A stretch of DNA of 64,000 nt from VAZQ01 sp963827585 (GTDB lineage Bacteria > Pseudomonadota > Alphaproteobacteria > Rhizobiales > Xanthobacteraceae). The number at the start of each line of letters is the position of its first letter. The stretch's first letter is position 1. Location of the stretch: NCBI GenBank assembly GCA_963827585.1, contig CAWHCK010000042.1, positions 1 through 64,000 of the forward strand, read 5' to 3'. Of this stretch, positions 36,303 to 45,009 are shown one piece after another. Below the pieces are notes generated by a model that was not told where the DNA came from, did not search any database, and saw only the letters and a list, made by a program, of their open reading frames with translations. Both the position numbers and the translations under genes were made by a program.

Positions 36303-37052
36303 TCATTGCGGCCTCCGATCGAACGATCTCGGCACGAACAAGCTGTCGACTGGTGACTTGACTGTCGACGGCTGCGCATTGGACACGCGAGATGACGGCA
36401 CTTCCTCTGCAGTTGGATGGTCACTCGGACGGTCGCTCGACTCGCTTGCGGGCGGCCGCGGCTTCGACGGGAACAGCGCGCTTGACCAACCGCGCTCGCG
36501 CTCCTCAGCTGCAGAGACCGAGCCGGGAACAGGATCGTCTGAGCGAGGCGCGGTCTCGGATGCAGTGTCGAGGAATTCGATGGTCGTGTCTTTCGGCATG
36601 TCGAAGTCGGGAGCGTCTCCCTTGGCAACGGACGTCGCAACCGCATCCGCAAATTTAACATCGGGCCGTCGCCACGAACCCCGATAGACAGCGACGGCAC
36701 AGAAGGTCGGGTCGGTCTTGAGGCGCGGATGCACCCTGCAGCGGTCAGCAAGCTTCGCGATCTGACCCGCGGCGATGGCGACGTTACGGCATGGCAGAAA
36801 CACCGCTGGTGCGACCTTTGATGGATCGACCGCCAGACCCGCTAGACCGACGCGGACTGTACCGGTTCCGGCGAAGCTTGCACGCGTCTCCCGGATTGCG
36901 TCCTGCATGCTCGAATAGACTCGCGGGTTTGGCTCACTTTGCACGGAGACTGCCCACGGTTCGCCGCCTGACTGATGCCAGACGAGTGCGTGCATCAACT
37001 TGGGTTCAGCGCCGAGCGCGCACGCCGTTACAAGCGTCACGAGGTCCATCAT
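36303..37052 (-). CDS. VirB1-like lytic transglycosylase family protein
   Basis: 249 residues. The first 150 match transfer-associated transglycosylase-like proteins: LMHALVWHQSGGEPWAVSV near residues 19-37, CRNVAIAAGQIAKLADRC, DPTFCAVAVYRGSWRRPDVKFADAV and a KGDAPDFDMP end block. The C-terminal 100 residues are Ser/Pro-rich. The position where transglycosylases have their catalytic Glu before SGG is Gln here (HQSGG), so activity is uncertain. No signal peptide is obvious beyond the hydrophobic first 15 residues. The gene lies between traF and the relaxase. Confidence 0.8.
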   Translation of the reverse strand: MMDLVTLVTACALGAEPKLMHALVWHQSGGEPWAVSVQSEPNPRVYSSMQDAIRETRASFAGTGTVRVGLAGLAVDPSKVAPAVFLPCRNVAIAAGQIAKLADRCRVHPRLKTDPTFCAVAVYRGSWRRPDVKFADAVATSVAKGDAPDFDMPKDTTIEFLDTASETAPRSDDPVPGSVSAAEERERGWSSALFPSKPRPPASESSDRPSDHPTAEEVPSSRVSNAQPSTVKSPVDSLFVPRSFDRRPQ

Positions 37053-37271
37053 CGTTCACTCCAGCAGCAATCGAACCGCCATTCCGAAGACCGAGGGATG
37101 CCGTCGGGCTCGCGGCCGCCAGGGGCAAGGCGCGCGGTAGTGCGCCGGCCTGAAGACGTCCCGGGGCGGCCGCCACGCGCGGCGCGCGGAGACGGTTGAT
37201 CGGCACAGCGGGGTTGATCGGGTCTCGATCGAACAGTGGGATTGCAGCGCAAAGGGTGAAGCGCGGCATGG

Positions 37272-37814
37272 TCATTCCTCCTCGAACGTCCAGAGCGGTT
37301 CGGCACAGCCGATGATCGAGGAGGTCGCGATCGGCCCGAAGTAACGGCCATCGAGCGACGCGGGTTCGTCCCAGTTCATGAGGAACACTTCGTCCTTCGA
37401 GACGATGCGGCAGTCCTGCCATGCGGGGAGCCGGCGACCGCGACTATCCCGCTCGCGCGCCATTCCCATTTCGATTCCGTCGACCATGATGGCAAGCCCC
37501 TTGCGGCAGACCGTCTGCCCTGGAAGCGCAAGGACGCGCTTGATGAGCGGCACGCCGCGGGGGAGATAGCCGGCCTCGGCTAGCAAAGTGGCAAGCGGCT
37601 CGGGCGGCAATGCAACGACGAGATCAGTGAGCGTGAGCTTGCCGGCCGGCCGCACGCGATAGAGCCCAACGGGAACGCTCTCGGAGGCGTTCCAAACCAA
37701 GCTTGGCGCCGGCTTTGGACCCATCGTGGCGATCACGACGGCGGCGGCACAGATCATGGTGATGAGCGTAACGAGGCGGTCGCTCACGGTGTGATCCTCC
37801 GCCGGTGCAGCCAA
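37272..37814 (-). CDS. traF: TraF-type S26 signal peptidase
   Basis: Up to 180 residues; a GTG near 37,790 that starts VSDRLVTLITM would be the more usual start. One membrane helix (LVTLITMICAAAVVIATMG) is followed by the catalytic Ser in ASESVPVGLYRV, the catalytic Lys in LIKRVLALPGQTV, and the box DEPASLDGRYFGPI. In RP4-type systems TraF matures and circularises the TrbC pilin. The start region overlaps the DUF2840 gene. Intact. Confidence 0.92.
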   Translation of the reverse strand: MAAPAEDHTVSDRLVTLITMICAAAVVIATMGPKPAPSLVWNASESVPVGLYRVRPAGKLTLTDLVVALPPEPLATLLAEAGYLPRGVPLIKRVLALPGQTVCRKGLAIMVDGIEMGMARERDSRGRRLPAWQDCRIVSKDEVFLMNWDEPASLDGRYFGPIATSSIIGCAEPLWTFEEE

Positions 37815-38248
37815 GCCTGGTGCCGCGTATCCGTGTAGCGGCGCGGCACTTCGTTGACGGACAGACGGTTATGAATGTGATGCCAATGCTCGGGCGCGGC
37901 GTCAGCCGGATCGATGCCGAGCGCTTCGACGGCATCAATCGCTTGGAGGACTTTCTCGACTTTCGGCCAGCCGGAGAGGCGCAGGAGGATTTCTCCGCCG
38001 GGGCGCACATAGGGGACGGTCGAATAGCGTTCGCCCGGCTTCACCGCACGCAGGATGTCGATGCTCGAGGCGACGGTGCCGTAGTCGTTCGACGCCCAGC
38101 GGACGAAGGCGAAGATGCTGCCTGGGGCGAATGAGACGCTGCGCCGGTTACGATCGACGACCTTCTCTTCGGCAATGCGGCCGAACCGGACCCAGTTCTC
38201 AATGCGCTTCTTGAACCACAGGAGGTCGACATGGGTGAGGTCGGTCAT
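37784..38248 (-). CDS. DUF2840 protein
   Basis: About 154 residues from ATG 38248 (MTDLTHVDLLWFKKRIENWVRFGR). This is a conserved protein always found between parA and traF in this ICE family; recognised from FAPGSIFAFVRWASNDYGTVASSIDILRA and VKPGERYSTVPYVRPGGEILLRL. It has no catalytic motif that I know. Its start overlaps the stop of the small frameshifted gene upstream (ATGA). Intact. Confidence 0.9.
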   Translation of the reverse strand: MTDLTHVDLLWFKKRIENWVRFGRIAEEKVVDRNRRSVSFAPGSIFAFVRWASNDYGTVASSIDILRAVKPGERYSTVPYVRPGGEILLRLSGWPKVEKVLQAIDAVEALGIDPADAAPEHWHHIHNRLSVNEVPRRYTDTRHQAWLHRRRITP

Positions 38249-38502
38249 TCTGCACCCTCCGGTACGGTGGTGAGTGAGTTTGCGGAGCGTCCGCACGGTG
38301 CCTCAGCGGCAGCGATCGTGCGCTCGAGTGAGCCGATCTTGATCCGCCCGCGAAGCGCCGGCAGCGTGTCGATAGTCGGCCCGCCAATGCATCGTTCGGG
38401 CGTTCACAACGTTAATTGAGGCATTGGCGCGGGGTTGATGTATCGAAGTATCAGCTTCACAGCCTAGCGCCATGGACGTCTCTTGAGATCGCGGGTCGTC
38501 AT
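38245..38502 (-). pseudogene. Small conserved ICE protein, frameshifted
   Basis: ATG 38502 overlaps the natural parA stop (ATGA), but its frame (MTTRDLKRRPWR) soon stops. Another frame carries the C-terminal part that is recognisable (IDTLPALRGRIKIGSLERTI, ending TTVPEGAE) and stops exactly at the DUF2840 start. The small protein with the LPALRGRIKIGSLERTIA motif is a regular member of this operon. At least one frame change is needed. Confidence 0.5.
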
Positions 38503-39126
38503 CGCGCCATCCTTTCGACTTCGGCCGCGAGCGCAGTATCTCCCGGATGGCTGCTGTGCTGTGGGCCATATGGAACGCGAGCCGGCGGGTTACCACCACC
38601 GCGTCGGCGAGGGCGGCGCGCCGGCCGATGCAGCTCGTCAGTACCGGCGGATCAGAGTTGGCGAACGCTGGTGCAATCTCACGGGCATCGACCTCGTGCA
38701 CGTCGCGGCGGCTGAGAACGATCCGAGTACGGACCCGCGGCCGAAACGTGTTCACCTCGTTGACGAGCCTGAGCGTCTCGGCAAAAGCCGCACGGACGAA
38801 CGGCGGCAACTGAACAGGTACGAGCAGTAAACCCACGGTCAGCAGCGCCGAGCGCGTGAGCGCGGCGATATGGGACGGTCCATCCACGATCACGCGATCG
38901 ACGTCACGAGCGATGTTCGGCGCGGCGCGGTGAAGCGTGTTCCGCGTGAGACCAATGACAGTGATGCGCCTCGGCAGCCGTTCCTGCACCCGCATCTCGG
39001 ACCACTCAAGCGCGCGGCCTTGTGGGTCGGCATCGATTACGGTGACGTGCCGGGTCTGGCAGGCCCAAGCAGCGCCAACGTCGTGTTGCCGACCCCGTGC
39101 CGTTGGTTGAGTAGCGCGACGATCAT
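38499..39126 (-). pseudogene. parA: ICE ParA ATPase, frameshifted, with degenerate Walker A
   Basis: Starts at ATG 39126 (MIVALLNQRHGVGNTTLALL), changes frame near 39,095 into AWACQTRHVTVIDADPQGRALEWSE, continues through VDRVIVDGPSHIAALTRSALL and QLPPFVRAAFAETLRLV, and reaches the expected end VERMAR only after another shift near 38,520. Where ParA proteins have KGGVGKTT this copy has RHGVGNTT: both the signature Lys and the catalytic Lys are substituted. Substitutions are not explained by indel-type errors, so this copy is probably inactive in fact. The plasmid-type parA at 3.0 kb is intact. Confidence 0.82.
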
Positions 39127-39129
39127 GGC

Positions 39130-39767
39130 TCGCACTCCTGACGATCCGCGGTACCGGATCGACGTTTTTCGCCGCGCGACAGCGGCACGAGCAGTTGCTC
39201 GAGGACGCCCTGGTAGAACCATGCTGGCACCACAAACTCGATGCTCTGGCAGCGGCCTGAGCGAGTGGTGAGTTCCTCTCATTCGGTAATCCAGGAGGAC
39301 TGCTGGCAGCGCCAATGCGCAACGTAACGGACGTGATTCCGGATGAGGGTCGACCTTAGGCGTGTCAACGCACCTTTGAGAACTTGATACTCGTGATCGC
39401 CGATTGCGCGGCAGATGGCGACTGGGAGTTTGTAGGGCGTGAAGCCGAAGGATCGCGCGGTTGACGGCCTGTAATCCTGCGCGGCAAGACTATGGCCTGC
39501 GGCCCAGATCAGCACGTCCGCGGCCCCAATGGTCGCCATGCCGTCTTCCGGAACGGCGTAGACTTGCAACTGCGTATCTCGGGCGTGGCAGACGAACGGC
39601 GTCACGTTGTTGGCGTTCGCGAGCGAGAAGGACTGCCGCTCCAGAAGGTCATGCTGCAGCGGTGGCAGCTCGCCGGCGAGCGTCTCGAACAGGTCAAGCG
39701 TCGCTCGTTTGCTCGGGATTGGGCGTCGGCGCTCGCGCTCCATCATCAGCGTCGGGTTGGCAATCAT
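39130..39767 (-). pseudogene. repA: ICE RepA replication initiator, internally deleted
   Basis: From ATG 39767 the first 150 residues match the RepA initiators of this ICE family: LDLFETLAGELPPLQHDLLERQSFSLA, YAVPEDGMATIGAADVLIWAA and HEYQVLKGALTRLRSTLI. The frame then ends. A short piece in another frame (IEFVVPAWFYQGVLEQLLV) continues the homology up to the parA start. The C-terminal third of about 120 residues is missing, so this is a deletion and not only a frameshift. Starts with an ATGA overlap after the HTH gene. Confidence 0.78.
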
Positions 39768-40048
39768 CGACGGTAGGGACGGATGGCGGGTTGGCCAGGC
39801 AGTGCGCCACGCTTCGCCGGAAGAACCGTTCCGGCACCAGGATCGGAAGTCGAGGTCTTGGCGCCACGATCGGCCCAGGCTTTCAGATCATCGAGCGCGT
39901 AGACGACGCGGCCCCCGATTTTCCGATACGTCGGGCCTGTGCCGTAGGTGCGGTGCTTCTCGAGCGTGCGACCGGAGAGGCCGAGGAATCGGGCCGCTTC
40001 TGGCGTGCGCAGGAAGCGTGGCGGCAAACCGGCCAAAGGGTCGGGCAT
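39764..40048 (-). CDS. AlpA-like helix-turn-helix DNA-binding protein
   Basis: About 94 residues from ATG 40048 (MPDPLAGLPPRFLRTPEAARFLGLSGRTLEKHRTYGTGPTYRKIGG). The MerR/excisionase-type winged helix covers residues 10-60, with RVVYALDDLKAWAD as the usual last helix. In this ICE family it lies directly upstream of repA, with which it overlaps by four bases. It probably regulates the rep-par operon. Intact. Confidence 0.88.
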   Translation of the reverse strand: MPDPLAGLPPRFLRTPEAARFLGLSGRTLEKHRTYGTGPTYRKIGGRVVYALDDLKAWADRGAKTSTSDPGAGTVLPAKRGALPGQPAIRPYRR

Positions 40049-40255
40049 GATCGAACCTCCGTGATCCTGCAGAGGCCGCCGGGGCTCGGCGGCGAGTTGC
40101 CGACCACGATGGCGGAGTGACGCTGCGTAGAGGGATGGCGAAGATGGGGCTGGTGAAATCACCACCCCTGTGACATCGGCCGTGACGCGGGATGGCGCCG
40201 AACGCAGGGTGTTTCGCGAGAATGAGGGTCACGGACGCCGAGCACGTCGACTTAC

Positions 40256-41039
40256 TTACCCGCCGCGCAAGAGCTTGCGGTAACCCGCACGCATGAGGGC
40301 GAGACCACCCTTCACCAAGCGAATGGTTCGATCACGTAGCGAGGACGTCTTCCACATCTCACCCTCGACGCGTCGCGCGCCAAACAGCGCCTCGGCGATC
40401 TCTCGATAGGAAGCTTCGGCAAGATGACCATCGAGCGCACGCACCATGGATACGAGGCGGTCACGGCGCTGCCGGGTGAGTGCAAGAGGTTGTCGAACAT
40501 GACCCGCAACCCGGCCCCCAATTCGCCGCCACAGGCACAGCGCTGCCTCGGCGCGCGTGGGGAGATCATCATCAAGCGGAATGACGATCGCCAGCGGCTG
40601 GTTTGGTGGAGCGTCACGCAGCCAGAGACGAAGCTCGCCTAACTCGTTTCGGATGATCACGTATCGGCCATCCGGACCGACGTGCTCGGCACGAGCAGCT
40701 CCGAGCTGTGCGAGGTCAAGCGGCCGGGCTTCAACAAAGCTAGCCGGCGCAGGTTGGAGCAGAACGATCGTGGGCAGCATCTCCGGCCGCCAGAACACGG
40801 CCGCCCGATCGGCAGCAAGCCTTGGATCGACCAGGAAAGCTCAGCCCCCAACGCCAGGCGAGGGCATCCCTTGTCATGCCCCCGGAACCGGCGTCGGAGG
40901 CGGCCCCTCGCACCATCGTTTCGTAGTCTTCTTGATAGGCCGGGTTACGGCGCAGGAATTCCCACGCAAAACCCGGCCGATTTAGGCGCTTCAAGTAGTC
41001 ATGTCCGGTCAAAGACCGCCAATCGGAGGCCGGTGACAT
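40256..41039 (-). pseudogene. DUF6499-DUF2285 protein, one frameshift as read
   Basis: From ATG 41039 (MSPASDWRSLTGHDYLKRLNRPGFAWEFLRRNPAYQEDYE) the DUF6499-type N-terminus runs to RWGLSF. One extra base near 40,843 moves the continuation LVDPRLAADRAAVFWRPEMLPTIV into another frame. The DUF2285 end block (ASYREIAEALFGARRVEGEMWKTSSLRDRTIRLVKGG) is complete. DUF2285 proteins are small regulators linked to ICE control in rhizobia; some are antiactivators or coactivators of transfer. The part 40256-40798 is one open frame. Confidence 0.85.
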
Positions 41040-41435
41040 CGTTGGTCCCTCAAGATGCGTTACACGCAAAGGATGTCTGTCGGCCCCGAGCGGCAGATTT
41101 ACGTGCAGCGGCGGCGTGGGGGAGTCGCACGGACGGCATCAGGTGATGCCGTACGGGCGTCGCAACAAAAGCACCGGCTTGGAGTTTCACAGATTCTGCC
41201 GGAGTCGTTGTTGTGAAGCTTTTGTGAATCGCCGCCCCACGTGAAACCCTCGCAACTGATGGATTTTTCTCAAGCCCTGGCGATGTTCGGGGTCCTTGGG
41301 TCCGACGCAAAGCCCAAGTGAAGCCGCGCGGACAATGTTCTGCATGGGGGCCATGCAATGGGCGGCACCGCCGGCACCTGGCCGACCTTCAACGCGAGAG
41401 ACTGCGCAGCTGAAGATGCCCGCCTGTTGCGGAGG
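41040..41435. other. Gene-free stretch with a strong hairpin
   Basis: No protein-like frame is visible. A perfect stem ACGGCATCA / TGATGCCGT with a two-base loop lies at 41133-41152, about 95 bases upstream of the DUF6499-DUF2285 start. It may be an operator or leader hairpin. Confidence 0.5.
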
Positions 41436-41714
41436 TCAACCAGGGGCGCTACCGCGCAGGAGATGCTGATAGCCGTGTTCGGTCATCCACCTCGCGCGTG
41501 CCAAATGGCTTTCCCAGGCGCAGCGCGCGCGGGCGGGCTCGCGCGAGGGATCGATGTGCAGCACAAGACGGGCCACCTCGGTCCAGTCCGCTCCGTCGGC
41601 CTCGGCATCAAGGAGCCGCAGGTAGGTGACAAGGTGCTCCTCGTCGTAGCGGGTCAAAGTCTCGGCATTTGGGGCCCTATCGGCCACCGGCGGATCGAGC
41701 GGCGGTTGAGCCAT
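41436..41714 (-). CDS. Short DUF2285-like protein
   Basis: 92 residues (YDEEHLVTYLRLLDAEADGADW then EVARLVLHIDPSREPARARCAWESHLARARWMTEHGYQHLLRG). The helix pattern parallels the DUF2285 end block, with the Trp-x-x-x-Gly-Tyr-x-x-Leu-Leu-Arg end. Two DUF2285-type genes in a row are known from rhizobial ICEs, where the related pair takes part in transfer regulation. It is divergent from the XRE gene at 41.9 kb. Intact. Confidence 0.8.
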   Translation of the reverse strand: MAQPPLDPPVADRAPNAETLTRYDEEHLVTYLRLLDAEADGADWTEVARLVLHIDPSREPARARCAWESHLARARWMTEHGYQHLLRGSAPG

Positions 41715-41900
41715 GGAAGGTCCTAGATTGCGGTGAGATCCATCGAACCGCGACTACAGGCCGACCGAGCGAGCGATGCATATCCATCGAGTCGCGACAA
41801 CATCCTCCTGGATGTGTTTAACCGCGTGATCACGCGGCAGGGGGGAATACATATTATAGGAGATAAACCTCATAGTGTGTAGCCAGCCACCCTTGCGCGC

Positions 41901-42152
41901 ATGGACATGCGCAAGCTGGTCGGTCGAAACTTTGCAAGACTGCGGCTGGCGAAAGGCTTCACCCAGGAGCGTTTCGCGGAGCTGTCCGGATTTACGCAGC
42001 AATATGTCAGTGGTCTCGAGCGGGGCCGGCGCAATCCGACGGTGGTGACGCTATACCACCTCGCACAGGCACTTGGCGTGAGTCATGTCGAGCTCGTCAT
42101 GCCCGATGACGAAGCCTTGCGCGAAACCACGAAACCGCCCAAGCGGAAATGA
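41901..42152 (+). CDS. XRE-family helix-turn-helix regulator
   Basis: 83 residues with a complete Cro/C1-type HTH: LVGRNFARLRLAKGFTQERFAELSGFTQQYVSGLERGRRNPTVVTLYHLAQALGV. The tail is short and basic. It is the only plus-strand gene in this part of the backbone and faces away from the short DUF2285 gene; the shared 186-base upstream region probably holds its operator. It likely represses transfer or replication genes. Intact. Confidence 0.92.
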   Translation: MDMRKLVGRNFARLRLAKGFTQERFAELSGFTQQYVSGLERGRRNPTVVTLYHLAQALGVSHVELVMPDDEALRETTKPPKRK

Positions 42153-42408
42153 CGAAAGTCGCGAGAGCCGCGGGTCCGGCACGATAGAGCCGCGGTTTTG
42201 TGCAAGCCTGGCCAATTCCGACGAGTGGACGGCGATGAAGACAGTCGGCGGCATGTTCGCCGTGATGAAGCGCTGTCGTTGCGTAGGGCTCGGGCTCGAG
42301 CACGACACGACCTCTAAAGAATCAGCTCGAGCTCAGCACGCAGAACGGCCGCGCCGCTCACGCCGCGGTCGAGTGGAGGGCGAGTACCGTCGCCGAGCGC
42401 GCGGCGCG

Positions 42409-42438
42409 AAGCCCCGCCCGGTCGCCCGGGCGGGGCTT
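42409..42438 (-). terminator. Strong hairpin after the DUF736 gene
   Basis: AAGCCCCGCCCGG (42409-42421) pairs perfectly with 42426-42438 around a four-base loop, 15 bases after the DUF736 stop. The stem is very GC-rich and has a short AAG/CTT base; there is no long U tract. It probably ends transcription of the minus-strand DUF736 gene and may serve the XRE gene from the other side. Confidence 0.75.
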
Positions 42439-42452
42439 ACTGCCGGTCCGGC

Positions 42453-42770
42453 TCAGTCGCCGTTCTGCTTGCGGCTGCGGGACCAGATGAGGTTGAAAGT
42501 GTCGCCGTCTTCGACGAGGTTGGCGTAGATCGGGACGGTGAAGCTTGGATCGTCCAGCTTGACCGAGAGATAGTCGCGGCCTTCGCTGGAGCGCTTCGAC
42601 CAGGCGGCCCCGATCTCGGCGCGGCCGACGTAGACCCGATGGCTGGGGGCGTTATCGCTGGGCCGGTTGGTTTCGGGGACGATGCGGACGCCCTTGGTCT
42701 GGACGCTCAGGGTTACGATTTCGCCCTGGAACTCGTGGCCGGACTTCTTGAAGGTGCCGATGCTTGCCAT
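42453..42770 (-). CDS. DUF736 protein
   Basis: 105 residues (MASIGTFKKSGHEFQGEIVTLSVQTKGVRIVPETNRPSDNAPSHRVYVGRAEIGAAW), a conserved alphaproteobacterial plasmid/ICE protein of unknown function. The fold appears to be a small beta-barrel. AGGAG lies seven bases upstream of the ATG. A structured leader precedes the gene (see 42781-42960) and a strong hairpin follows it. Its invariant presence in ICEs suggests a role in establishment or DNA protection, which is inference. Intact. Confidence 0.93.
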   Translation of the reverse strand: MASIGTFKKSGHEFQGEIVTLSVQTKGVRIVPETNRPSDNAPSHRVYVGRAEIGAAWSKRSSEGRDYLSVKLDDPSFTVPIYANLVEDGDTFNLIWSRSRKQNGD

Positions 42771-42780
42771 GTCACTTCTC

Positions 42781-42960
42781 CTTTGCTGTTCGAGCCCGCG
42801 ACCATCGCGGCCTCGATGGCGATCTGCAGGCCGAAGGCGATCGACGACGCACCCGTCTTCGGGCCGGAGCGCAGCGGAGGATGGCGGCGGAGAGACTTTC
42901 TTGCCTCGCGAGGAATGGGCGAAGCCCAGGGGAAGAAAGTCTCACCGGCGCCGTTGCGGC
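42781..42960 (-). ncRNA. Structured leader upstream of DUF736 (leader E1)
   Basis: Read on the minus strand, it ends with GATCGCC...GGCCGCGATGG close to the DUF736 ribosome binding site. It contains the 20-base block 42862-42881 that is identical to 45104-45123 in leader E2, and an 11-base perfect stem GAGACTTTCTT (42892-42902) / AAGAAAGTCTC (42933-42943). The same stem position in E2 has an unrelated but again complementary sequence. This points to a selected RNA structure. Confidence 0.6.
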
Positions 42961-42975
42961 ACAGGCGATCGAGGC

Positions 42976-43332
42976 GCAGCCGTCCTTTGGCCAGATCAAG
43001 CCATCAGAGGCCACGTGGTTCGCCCGGTCCGACAGCACTAGGAGAAGACGTGGCGGATATCGAATGACCCGCACAAGAGGCCAAGCTCGTCAGGCGAAGG
43101 AAAAGAAACACTTGCGTACAGATGGGCGCCACTGCATGTCCGGACCCCGCCCGCACAACGCTCCGCATGGCGGATCGTGTCGCATTCGCTGGAGACGCCA
43201 CCCTGGTCCCATCGAACCGCTGCAACGACCGCGCAGTGGTCACGCGTTGGGGATCAGAGATCGCTCGTCTAGACCCGCTTGAAATCGCGAACCGCGGAAG
43301 CTCAGCCCTGCCTGGCCGGCGACGTCAGCGGA
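42976..43332. other. Gene-free stretch
   Basis: No convincing reading frame on either strand between the E1 leader and the frameshifted membrane-protein gene. Confidence 0.4.
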
Positions 43333-43777
43333 TCAGGCGATGTCACGCCGGCGGCAATGCCCTGTCCGGCACCGGGCGGGGCAGAAAGCGCCATGCGCGC
43401 CCAGGCCGTGGCCGCCACGACGATCGCGCCCGCACTGCCACGGCGTGTCGCCAACCCTCGGCGGATATGCCGATGTGCGCGAGGCCGAGTGCGGCATGAT
43501 ATCCTGCACGGCAGCCGGCAGGGCGAAGAGGAGCGCGATCGCGGCGCGAATGAGGGGCGAGCGAAGCCGTGAAGGCGATCTGTGCGGCAAGAAGGGTGAT
43601 GCTGCCGGCGATCGCGCCGACGATGATCGCTGGGATCGGCCCCGAACCGCTGTGATAGGTGGCAAGGCCTGCGGTGACGCCAGCGAAGAATGGAAGCGCA
43701 TAGACCGCCAGGGCGAACAGCAGCCAGCAGAGGTACGCGAGGCCGACAAGAGCTAGAATGATGCCGATGATGATCAT
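43333..43777 (-). pseudogene. Small membrane protein of the ICE, frameshifted
   Basis: From ATG 43777 (MIIIGIILALVGLAYLCWLLFALAVYALPFFAGVTAGL) three hydrophobic helices can be read, continuing with IVGAIAGSITLLAAQIAFTAS. Then the frame alternates: RSPLIRAAIALLFALPAAV is in one frame and GYHAALGLAHIGISAEGWRH in another. The protein is a regular neighbour of DUF2493 and DUF736 genes in such ICEs. At least two indels are needed to read it whole. Confidence 0.6.
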
Positions 43778-44068
43778 GGTGGTGGGTCTCCGTACAAGTC
43801 GACGGTCGCGCCTTCCACCACCACCACGGCGCAACGCTTAGAATAGCCGATCCCGGTCGTCTTTGGAATCCATACTTGGATACGGGCTGACTGGACGCCT
43901 GTGTGTTGCTCGAGATTACACCCCGTTGGGCGGTACCGCGTTGGATTCAATTTCGCCAGCGACCGATGGCGATGAGACTGACAAGAGTTGACACGTCGTA
44001 GAAACGGGAAGCCATTTGGCGCTTCTGCGATCGGACGTATTTGCGGCATTGCGGGAGTACGACGGCGC

Positions 44069-45001
44069 TCACCCGCCGCCGCACTTCCAGACGGGGATGC
44101 CAAGCTTCTTCGCCTTGTCGGCGAGGTTGGCCGAGATGCCCGAGCCGGGGAATACGATGACGCCGATCGGGAGGACGTCGAGGATGCGGTCGTTGCGCTT
44201 GAACGGTGCGGCCCTGGCGTGCCGGTTCCAGTCCGGCTTGAACACGACCTGCGTCACCTTGCGGTTGTTGGCCCAGCAGGCGGCGATGCGCTCTGCGCCC
44301 TTCGGACTGCCACCATGCAACAGCACCATGTCGGGATGCTTGGCACGAACCTTGTCGAGCGTGTCCCAGATCGCGGCATGATCGTTGAAGTCGAGGCCGC
44401 CAGTGAAGGCGATCTTGGGTCCGGCGGGGAGCAGCACCTCGGTCTCAGCGCGGCGCTTGGCGGCGAGAAAATCGCGGCTGTCGATCATCGCCGCAGTGAG
44501 CGTGCGATGGTTGACCATCGAGCCGGAGCGCGGCCGCCAGGATGACCCGGTGTGGCGCTCGAACTGGTCGGCGGCGAGGCCGCGGAAGAGCTCCATGCTG
44601 TTGCGGCGTTCGATGAGCGTGAGGCCTTCGGCCACCAGCCGTTCCAGTTCGACCGAACGGATCTCCGAGCCGTCCTGTTCCTTCTGGCTGCGCTTCTGCG
44701 CGTCCTCATTGTCGTCGAGCTCGCGTTGCACGCGGTGGGCGGCCCGGTGGAAGAGATTGACGGCCGACCACAGCAGGTCCTCGAGGTCGGGTTCGAGGCG
44801 GGTATCACGCAGCGTCGCGATCAGCGCGTCGAAGATGTCGGCCACGGCGCCGGCGATGGCGCTGGCTTCTGGCAGCGGCCGCGGGTCGGGCTCGTCCTGG
44901 AACGGACGATAGCCATGGAGCTGGAGCTCGGTGAGCACATGATCGGTGGGAGATGACGAGTGCGGGGGCTCGAAATCGGTGTCGTCGCGATTGGTTGCCA
45001 T
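44069..45001 (-). CDS. DUF2493 (SLOG-like) protein
   Basis: 310 residues. An acidic, helical N-terminal half (LPEASAIAGAVADIFDALIATLRDTRLEPDLEDLLW) precedes the DUF2493 domain: KIAFTGGLDFNDHAAIWDTLDKV, MVLLHGGSPKGAERIAACWA and VIVFPGSGISANLADKAKKLGIPVWK. The domain is a Rossmann-like SLOG fold that binds a nucleotide-like ligand. It is a conserved ICE gene of unknown role. A large structured leader precedes it. Intact. Confidence 0.92.
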   Translation of the reverse strand: MATNRDDTDFEPPHSSSPTDHVLTELQLHGYRPFQDEPDPRPLPEASAIAGAVADIFDALIATLRDTRLEPDLEDLLWSAVNLFHRAAHRVQRELDDNEDAQKRSQKEQDGSEIRSVELERLVAEGLTLIERRNSMELFRGLAADQFERHTGSSWRPRSGSMVNHRTLTAAMIDSRDFLAAKRRAETEVLLPAGPKIAFTGGLDFNDHAAIWDTLDKVRAKHPDMVLLHGGSPKGAERIAACWANNRKVTQVVFKPDWNRHARAAPFKRNDRILDVLPIGVIVFPGSGISANLADKAKKLGIPVWKCGGG

Positions 45002-45009
45002 GGTGATGT

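Noticed and set aside
37053..37271. Possible small gene between traF and the VirB1-like gene
   Set aside because: A frame beginning MTMPRFTLCAAIPLFDRD exists but runs into the next gene out of phase and has no recognisable features; not enough to call.
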